Of a stretch of 10,847 nt of DNA, positions 6,572 to 10,847 are shown piece after piece. The stretch spans positions 1 to 10,847 of the forward strand of contig RGCY01000025.1 of the NCBI GenBank assembly GCA_009918865.1, given 5' to 3'. This stretch comes from Actinomycetota bacterium (lineage in GTDB: Bacteria > Actinomycetota > Actinomycetes > S36-B12 > UBA5976). Under the pieces are notes generated by a model, which saw only the letters and a list, made by a program, of their open reading frames with translations, did no database searches and had not been told where the DNA came from. Positions within the stretch are counted from its first letter, which is position 1; each line of letters begins with the position of its first letter. A program made the translations under genes and the position numbers.

Positions 6572-6644
6572 GGGGCTGTAGCGCAGTTGGTAGCGCGCCT
6601 CGTTCGCATCGAGGAGGCCAGGGGTTCGAATCCCCTCAGCTCCA
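6572..6644 (+). tRNA. tRNA-Ala (anticodon CGC)
   Basis: All four arms fold: acceptor GGGGCTG/CAGCTCC with the G3:U70 pair that marks alanine, D arm GCGC-AGTTGGTA-GCGC, anticodon arm CCTCG-TTCGCAT-CGAGG with anticodon CGC at 6605-6607, five-base variable loop AGGCC and T arm AGGGG-TTCGAAT-CCCCT. The discriminator is A6644. CCA is not encoded, as is usual for many actinobacterial tRNAs. It reads GCG codons, frequent in a GC-rich genome. Confidence 0.97.
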
Positions 6645-6651
6645 CGAACGC

Positions 6652-6681
6652 GAACGGCCCGGGATGTTCCCCGGGCCGTTC
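6652..6681 (+). terminator. Hairpin terminator of tRNA-Ala
   Basis: A perfect 12-bp stem (GAACGGCCCGGG paired with CCCGGGCCGTTC) closes a six-base loop ATGTTC, beginning 8 nt after the tRNA. The following sequence CTGCGTTTGTGTG is only moderately T-rich. It is the first of two hairpins whose loop centres are exactly 115 nt apart. Confidence 0.75.
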
Positions 6682-6704
6682 TGCGTTTGTGTGATGTTGC
6701 GTGC

Positions 6705-6734
6705 GGGGATTCGCAGACGTGGTCGCCTTCGTGG
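6705..6734 (+). repeat. 30-bp direct repeat, copy 1
   Basis: Thirty bases starting GGGGATTCGCAGACG and ending TTCGTGG recur without a mismatch at 6820-6849, 115 nt downstream. Confidence 0.95.
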
Positions 6735-6760
6735 CGACCGACGGTTCCCCTCAGTTCCAC
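6705..6760 (+). pseudogene. Decayed tRNA-Ala copy
   Basis: The 3' end TCCCCTCAGTTCCAC (6746-6760) matches the tail of the intact tRNA-Ala (6631-6645) at 14 of 15 bases, at an offset of 115 nt. Upstream, GGGG, CGCAG and TGGT-CGC recur in the same order as in the tRNA, but with deletions totalling about 18 nt in the acceptor, anticodon and T arms. It cannot fold as a working tRNA. It also contains a perfect 7-bp hairpin GGTCGCC-TTCGT-GGCGACC (6721-6739). The tail match is strong; the 5' part is suggestive. Confidence 0.6.
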
Positions 6761-6807
6761 ACTTGCACTGGGGTCGCGTTGTTCCGCGGCCCCAGTTGCA
6801 TGTGTGG
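6757..6807. terminator. Long imperfect hairpin (20 Watson-Crick pairs), possible bidirectional terminator
   Basis: Arms 6757-6778 and 6785-6807 pair with one G-T wobble, one T-T mismatch and one bulged T (6796) around the loop TTGTTC. It lies between the convergent tRNA-Ala and PMT genes. GGGTTTTGTT follows on the plus strand, consistent with termination in that direction. The loop differs from the first terminator loop by one base, at a spacing of exactly 115 nt, so it looks like a duplicated terminator whose stem has since changed. Confidence 0.6.
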
Positions 6808-6819
6808 GTTTTGTTAGGA

Positions 6820-6849
6820 GGGGATTCGCAGACGTGGTCGCCTTCGTGG
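6820..6849 (+). repeat. 30-bp direct repeat, copy 2 (start of a third, truncated unit)
   Basis: Identical to 6705-6734. The next bases AGGCCAACGTTT (6850-6861) still resemble copy 1, and CGTGGAGGCCA (6845-6855) matches the tRNA anticodon-stem/variable-loop stretch CGAGGAGGCCA (6610-6620) at 10 of 11 positions. Similarity fades as the PMT stop codon (6864-6866) is reached. Confidence 0.95.
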
Positions 6850-6863
6850 AGGCCAACGTTTTT

Positions 6864-8498
6864 CTAAATCCAAGTTGAGAACCACATGCGCAATGTCCAT
6901 GTGTCGTAGGGAATCGATTGCCCTGTCCACAGTGGGTAGAAGGCCCATGCGATGACCAACACACAGAGCGCCACGCTGGTGACGACTGCAAAGCGAACGC
7001 CGCGGTCACCAGGAGAGTCCAGAACTGCAACACAACTGCGAGCGAGCGCAATGCACACAAACGGCGCCATCACGACTGCGTAGAAGGTGAAGATGGTGCG
7101 TTGTTGAAAAAGCAGCCATGGCAACCATCCGGCACTCCAACCAACGACAATCACCATTGCACGATGATCACGCTTGGCAAGCCATTGCCAGGCTTGATGT
7201 GCCATGGCGAGTAAGCCAGCCCACCAAATCACTGGATTTCCAAGTGCGAGAACTTCCGCCGCGCAGCTCTTGGCCCCACATGGTTCCTTCGCGGTGTAGA
7301 AAAAAGAGGTGGGTCGCCCCATCACAAGCCATGACCAAGCATTCGCTTTATATGAATGCCCCTGCGTTAAACCGACATGGAAGTTCCACATTGCACCGTG
7401 GTAGTGAAGCCACGATTGGAAAGCTGCAGGTAGCGCAGCCATAACTCCAGACACAGTTGCGGTTGCTGCCCATTGGCGGTTCAGCAGCACTAATGCCGCC
7501 GCTGCAATGGGAGCATCGCGTTGCAGAGTTCGCCGCAAGCGATGTTGCGTTCCAAGCAACCTGCGCGTACCACTGCCGAAGGCAAGGGTGAGCAACCCAA
7601 GAAATGCGATGTGCCACAACGCACTCCACTTCGTGCCCACGGCAAGACCGAGCATGACACCGCTCATCCAAAGCCAAGGCCGCCGACCTAACCGGGGACC
7701 TTTGCTGCGCCACTGATTTACCAATGCATCTGGGTGGCTTTGCGCGCGTAACGCGGTCGCCAATTTCGCACGCGTTGCATCACGGTCTTTCACAATGCAC
7801 AAGACCGCGGCAACGACGAAGAAAACCAAGATGCCATCCAAGATGGCAGTACGACTCAGCACAATCGCGAGACCGTCAACGGCAAGGAAGAGCCCAGCCC
7901 CAGCAGCAATCGCCGGGGACCTCGTGAGGCGTAATGCAAGTCTTGCAGTGAGCAATACCAGCAGGGTTCCCAACAACGCAGTCATGAACCGCCAGCCGAA
8001 TGGAGTCATCCCAAACAGGTGCTCACCTATGGCGATGACCCATTTGCCTACTGGTGGGTGCACGATGTAGGCGGGCGAGTCTTTAAAGAGAGCATCGATG
8101 GCTGCGGTGTTGCCTTTGGCGGCGATGATGGCTTTATCGGCATTGTCCATCCAGTTCCACTCCACGCCGTGCCTGAGCATGGAGTAGGCATCTTTGGCGT
8201 AGTAAGTCTCGTCAAAGACCAGCGAGTTGGGTCGTCCGAGTGCCGGCCAACGCAACGCAGCCCCAGCCAAAGTTGCGGCTACCGGCATCACCCAACTTCG
8301 CCATCCCTGCACCCAAGGCCCACGCGCTGGGTGCAGGCGTTCAATCAGGCTTGTGGCGAGTGCATTTGAGTTCGAATTTTGGGCCGCTGGGTTCGCGGCC
8401 GTGTGCGCAGGCGCGCCTGCGGCTAATGCACCGGCTGCGATTGAGCCCGAGTCGGTCGAGGCAGCAGAGGTTGCCGGCTGCCACGGTTGCTGACCCAT
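6864..8498 (-). CDS. pmt: Protein O-mannosyltransferase (GT39/PMT family)
   Basis: A 544-aa polytopic membrane enzyme that transfers mannose from polyprenyl-phosphate-mannose to Ser/Thr of exported proteins, probably during Sec-dependent export. Residues 1-60 are Ala/Ser/Gln-rich and cytoplasmic. The first membrane span (about 68-85) leads into NSLVFDETYYAKDAYSMLRHG, whose Asp96-Glu97 pair is the catalytic acid site of the family. HPPVGKWVIAIGEHLFG and PTSFFYTAKE are further PMT landmarks, and about ten hydrophobic segments follow. The C-terminus WTLRMWFSTWI resembles that of the mycobacterial Rv1002c. The ATG at 8498 is preferred over the TTG at 8507 because that TTG overlaps the -10 hexamer TATTCT. 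The gene is divergent from rsmI, with starts 20 bp apart. Confidence 0.93.
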   Translation of the reverse strand: MGQQPWQPATSAASTDSGSIAAGALAAGAPAHTAANPAAQNSNSNALATSLIERLHPARGPWVQGWRSWVMPVAATLAGAALRWPALGRPNSLVFDETYYAKDAYSMLRHGVEWNWMDNADKAIIAAKGNTAAIDALFKDSPAYIVHPPVGKWVIAIGEHLFGMTPFGWRFMTALLGTLLVLLTARLALRLTRSPAIAAGAGLFLAVDGLAIVLSRTAILDGILVFFVVAAVLCIVKDRDATRAKLATALRAQSHPDALVNQWRSKGPRLGRRPWLWMSGVMLGLAVGTKWSALWHIAFLGLLTLAFGSGTRRLLGTQHRLRRTLQRDAPIAAAALVLLNRQWAATATVSGVMAALPAAFQSWLHYHGAMWNFHVGLTQGHSYKANAWSWLVMGRPTSFFYTAKEPCGAKSCAAEVLALGNPVIWWAGLLAMAHQAWQWLAKRDHRAMVIVVGWSAGWLPWLLFQQRTIFTFYAVVMAPFVCIALARSCVAVLDSPGDRGVRFAVVTSVALCVLVIAWAFYPLWTGQSIPYDTWTLRMWFSTWI

Positions 8499-8505
8499 AA
8501 CACGC

Positions 8506-8511
8506 AAGAAT
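8506..8511 (+). promoter_or_regulatory. Putative -10 box of rsmI
   Basis: AAGAAT (A2 and T6 of TANNNT) is followed by 7 nt and then the GTG at 8519. It occupies almost the same bases as the PMT -10 on the other strand. Confidence 0.35.
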
Positions 8512-8512
8512 A
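8507..8512 (-). promoter_or_regulatory. Putative leaderless -10 box of the PMT gene
   Basis: On the minus strand TATTCT is followed by 8 nt (TGCGTGTT) and then the ATG at 8498. The context CTATTCTTGCG is close to CTACTCTTGCG at the galU promoter. Confidence 0.5.
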
Positions 8513-8518
8513 GATGCC

Positions 8519-9385
8519 GTGACCGGTCGCCTTGTGCTTGCAGCGACTCCGATTGGCAATAGTCGAGATGCGTCTGCGCGATTGATTGAGATGCTGCAAA
8601 GCGCGGATGTGGTGGCTGCAGAGGACACGCGTCGTTTGCTGAACTTGGCAGCCGTTCTTGGCGTTCGGGTGTCGGGAACGATGCTGTCTTATTACGACGC
8701 CAATGAGGGCGACCGCGCTGGCGAACTTGTGCGACGCATCGCCGAGGGTCAAACGGTTCTGCTTGTCAGTGATGCCGGCATGCCTCTTGTGAGCGATCCG
8801 GGACATCGCGTAGTCACTTTGGCAATCGCTGCCGGGTTTGATGTCGATGTCATTCCTGGACCATCTGCAGTGACTGCGGCGCTGGCCGTGAGTGGGCTAC
8901 CAGTTGAGCGTTTCACCTTTGAAGGATTCCTGCCGCGGCGCTCGGGTGAGCGAACCACGCACTTGCAGTCTCTCAAAGATGAACGGCGTGCGATGGTGTT
9001 CTTCGAAGCACCACACAGATTGCTTGACTCACTGCAGGATTGCATCGCAGTGTTTGGTGCCGACCGTGAATGCGCGGTGTGTCGTGAACTCACCAAGACT
9101 CATCAAGAAGTACAGCGTGGCTCACTTGCGAAAGTGCGTGAACACTTTCTAGTGGTGGAGCCACGTGGTGAAATCACGGTGGTGCTCGCGGGGCGGAGTG
9201 CACCGCTTGCTGCAGATCTCAGTGATGTTGACATTGTGAATCGAGTTTTGGAAGAACAGGCAGCAGGCTTATCAGCAAGTGCCGCGTCAGCGGCGGTCGC
9301 GAAAGCGATTGGTATGCCCAGACAAACCGTCTATGACCTGGTCTTAGCAGCCAAGCGCGAACGCCCAGATTCCGCTCATCCCTAG
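8519..9385 (+). CDS. rsmI: 16S rRNA 2'-O-methyltransferase RsmI (C1402)
   Basis: A 288-aa SAM-dependent enzyme that methylates the ribose of C1402 (E. coli numbering) in the 30S decoding centre. It belongs to the tetrapyrrole-methylase fold: ATPIGN (9-14), AAEDTRRL (33-40), SDAGMPLVSDPG (84-95), IPGPSA (112-117), EGFLPRRSGER and the C-terminal RGEITVVLAG strand. A helical tail with the PRQTVYDLVL turn ends the protein. Many bacteria have DAGTP where this has DAGMP; I believe Met is common in actinomycetes. The GTG at 8519 begins two residues before the first conserved strand, so a later start is not possible. Its TAG stop forms the first half of the metG -10 hexamer, and metG begins 10 nt later, an arrangement in keeping with the mycobacterial PMT-rsmI-metG neighbourhood. 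Confidence 0.95.
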   Translation: MTGRLVLAATPIGNSRDASARLIEMLQSADVVAAEDTRRLLNLAAVLGVRVSGTMLSYYDANEGDRAGELVRRIAEGQTVLLVSDAGMPLVSDPGHRVVTLAIAAGFDVDVIPGPSAVTAALAVSGLPVERFTFEGFLPRRSGERTTHLQSLKDERRAMVFFEAPHRLLDSLQDCIAVFGADRECAVCRELTKTHQEVQRGSLAKVREHFLVVEPRGEITVVLAGRSAPLAADLSDVDIVNRVLEEQAAGLSASAASAAVAKAIGMPRQTVYDLVLAAKRERPDSAHP

Positions 9386-9388
9386 GAT
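9383..9388 (+). promoter_or_regulatory. Putative leaderless -10 box of metG, overlapping the rsmI stop
   Basis: TAGGAT is followed by 7 nt and then the ATG at 9396. The first three bases are also the rsmI stop codon. No Shine-Dalgarno of useful strength lies in the 10-nt gap other than the GG of this hexamer. Confidence 0.5.
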
Positions 9389-9395
9389 GTCCGCC

Positions 9396-10847
9396 ATGTC
9401 AGCGGCTAAGGCGTTCTATGTCACCACGCCTATCTATTACGTAAACGATGCCCCACACATTGGCCACGCCTACACAACCATGGTTGGCGATGTGCTCACC
9501 CGCTGGCACCGAATGCGTGGCGAAGAAGTTTGGTATCTCACGGGCACTGACGAGCACGGGCAGAAAGTTGAGGCAGCCGCCAAAGCCAACGATGTTTCCC
9601 CACAAGCGTGGGTGGACCGGTTGGTTGAAGAAAAGTGGCTCCCGGTGCTGAAGACGATTGATGTTGCAAATGATGACTTCATCCGAACCACGCAACTGCG
9701 CCACATTGAGCGAGTGCAGAAGTTCATGTCCACGTTGCACGAGCAAGGTTGGTTCTATCTCGGAGGATACGAAGGTCCATATTGCGTCGGTTGTGAAGAG
9801 TTCAAACTTGCCGATGAGTTACAACCTGGCACGGGTGAGTATGAGGGTAAGCAGTGCTGCCCGATTCATGGTCGGCCGGTGGAGACGCTCAACGAAAGTA
9901 ACTGGTTCTTCAAACTCTCAGAGTTTCGCGAGCGCTTAATCGCTCACTATGAAGCCAATCCGAATGCAATCCAGCCGCGAAGTGCTTACAACGAAGTGAT
10001 GTCGTTCCTGCGCGGTGACCTCAAAGACCTCTCCATCTCTCGCTCCACATTCGACTGGGGAATCCCACTTCCTTGGGATAGCGAGCATGTGGTTTATGTG
10101 TGGTTTGACGCGCTTTTGAACTATGCGACTGCCATCGGCTTGGGTGATGAAAGTGAACCCGGTGCGAGCACTTTTGCCAAGACATGGCCGGCGGATGTGC
10201 ATTTGGTTGGCAAAGACATCCTGCGTTTCCATGCGGTGATTTGGCCAGCGATGCTGATGGCTGCCGGCCTTGAGTTGCCTGGCACAGTGTTTGCACATGG
10301 TTGGCTGCTTGTTGGTGGCGAAAAGATGAGTAAGTCAAAACTCACGGGCATCGCACCGAGTGACATCGTGGACACCTTCGGCTCCGATGCATTCCGTTAC
10401 TACTTCCTGCGCGCAATTGCTTTTGGCTCGGATGGTTCATTCTCTTGGGAAGACATGGCTGCGCGCTACACAAACGAACTCGCGAATGGGCTAGGAAATC
10501 TCGCCTCAAGGGCAACCGCAATGGTTGAGCGCTACTTTGACGGCGAGTTGCCGGCTAGTGCGCCAACGGATGTTGAACGCGCACTCGCACAGCAGTGGCA
10601 TGCCGCTGTTCAAACTGCGGATGCAGCCGTGGATCGCTTTGAGTTTGCAACCGCTCTGGCTGCCATGAAGGACTTTGTTGACGCGTTGAACCTTTACCTC
10701 ACCGAGCAAGAACCTTGGAAGGTTGCCAAGGCCGGCACGGATGAGGCAATGGCACGCGTGGGTACGGTCTTGGCGACTGTGTGTGAGGGGCTTCGTGGTT
10801 TGTCGGTTGTCCTGCACCCGGTGATGCGGAAGTCAACGAGCGCGATG
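9396..10847 (+). CDS. metG: Methionyl-tRNA synthetase MetG (3' end outside window)
   Basis: An open frame of 484 codons from the ATG at 9396 to the last base with no stop, so the C-terminus is missing. It charges initiator and elongator tRNA-Met with methionine in the cytosol. Class I motifs are intact: PHIGHAY (HIGH at 21-24) and GGEKMSKSKLTGIAP (KMSKS at 310-314). A single zinc-knuckle region is visible (Cys130, Cys133, Cys154/155, His158), then the anticodon-binding helical domain from about 350, including NLYLTEQEPWKVAK. The family commonly has about 510-600 residues in actinomycetes without the dimerisation domain, so little may be missing. The start is set by the TAGGAT hexamer 7 nt upstream and by the conserved FYVTTPIYYVN beginning at residue 7. 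Confidence 0.96.
   Translation, partial: MSAAKAFYVTTPIYYVNDAPHIGHAYTTMVGDVLTRWHRMRGEEVWYLTGTDEHGQKVEAAAKANDVSPQAWVDRLVEEKWLPVLKTIDVANDDFIRTTQLRHIERVQKFMSTLHEQGWFYLGGYEGPYCVGCEEFKLADELQPGTGEYEGKQCCPIHGRPVETLNESNWFFKLSEFRERLIAHYEANPNAIQPRSAYNEVMSFLRGDLKDLSISRSTFDWGIPLPWDSEHVVYVWFDALLNYATAIGLGDESEPGASTFAKTWPADVHLVGKDILRFHAVIWPAMLMAAGLELPGTVFAHGWLLVGGEKMSKSKLTGIAPSDIVDTFGSDAFRYYFLRAIAFGSDGSFSWEDMAARYTNELANGLGNLASRATAMVERYFDGELPASAPTDVERALAQQWHAAVQTADAAVDRFEFATALAAMKDFVDALNLYLTEQEPWKVAKAGTDEAMARVGTVLATVCEGLRGLSVVLHPVMRKSTSAM

Noticed and set aside
6631..6760. tRNA 3'-end duplication as attL/attR of an integrated element
   Set aside because: The copies are only 115 nt apart, nothing but a terminator lies between, and there is no integrase. 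Tandem decay explains it better.
6382..6878. Open frames running through the tRNA and repeats (161 and 63 codons)
   Set aside because: They translate the tRNA-Ala and the duplicated hairpins, so they are incidental.
8602..8640. DAGMP instead of DAGTP in RsmI (residues 85-89) as a lost catalytic residue
   Set aside because: I believe Met at this place is common in actinobacterial RsmI, and all other motifs are intact. The coordinates given are approximate for the surrounding N-terminal half of the gene.

Overview
The window comes from a chromosome of an actinomycete (Actinomycetota, class Actinomycetia). The evidence is gene content and order, moderately high GC, GTG starts, and -10 boxes placed 6-8 nt before start codons (leaderless mRNAs). 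From memory, the order zinc-ribbon FmdB protein / 5-formyl-THF cyclo-ligase / galU / MoeA-like / rimJ / membrane protein ... PMT / rsmI / metG follows Mycobacterium tuberculosis Rv0991c-Rv0996 and Rv1002c-Rv1007c. I cannot name the genus. No phage, transposase, integrase or CRISPR is visible, so this is core chromosome rather than an island.

Layout: (1) 1-372, minus: FmdB-family zinc-ribbon protein, cut by the window edge. (2) 452-2277, plus: an ABC-2 exporter (ATPase plus permease, ATGA overlap) lying between the FmdB gene and the cyclo-ligase. (3) 2308-2919, minus: 5-formyltetrahydrofolate cyclo-ligase, divergent from galU (2955-3857). (4) 3910-5574: a degenerate MoeA/gephyrin-like gene and a RimJ-type acetyltransferase, 3 nt apart. 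(5) 5682-6482: a small membrane protein resembling SepX/GlpR. (6) 6572-6644: tRNA-Ala(CGC), then about 220 bp of decayed tandem copies of the tRNA/terminator unit. (7) 6864-8498, minus: protein O-mannosyltransferase, divergent from rsmI (8519-9385), then metG (9396 to the window end).

How the genes work together: galU supplies UDP-glucose for envelope polymers and PMT mannosylates exported proteins. rsmI, metG, rimJ and the tRNA serve translation. The most interesting block is 3910-6482. The MoeA homologue has lost every recognisable catalytic motif and apparently a whole domain, yet keeps its place beside rimJ and the membrane protein. In Corynebacterium a MoeA-like protein (Glp) and a membrane receptor (GlpR) act in cell division, and in Streptomyces SepX is a divisome-linked membrane protein. 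I infer that this pair is a division/polarity module freed from cofactor synthesis.

Regulation: nearly every transcription unit has a TANNNT-like hexamer ending 6-8 nt before the start codon, so most messages are probably leaderless. This settles several start codons (3910 rather than 3904; 452; 2955; 5682; 9396).
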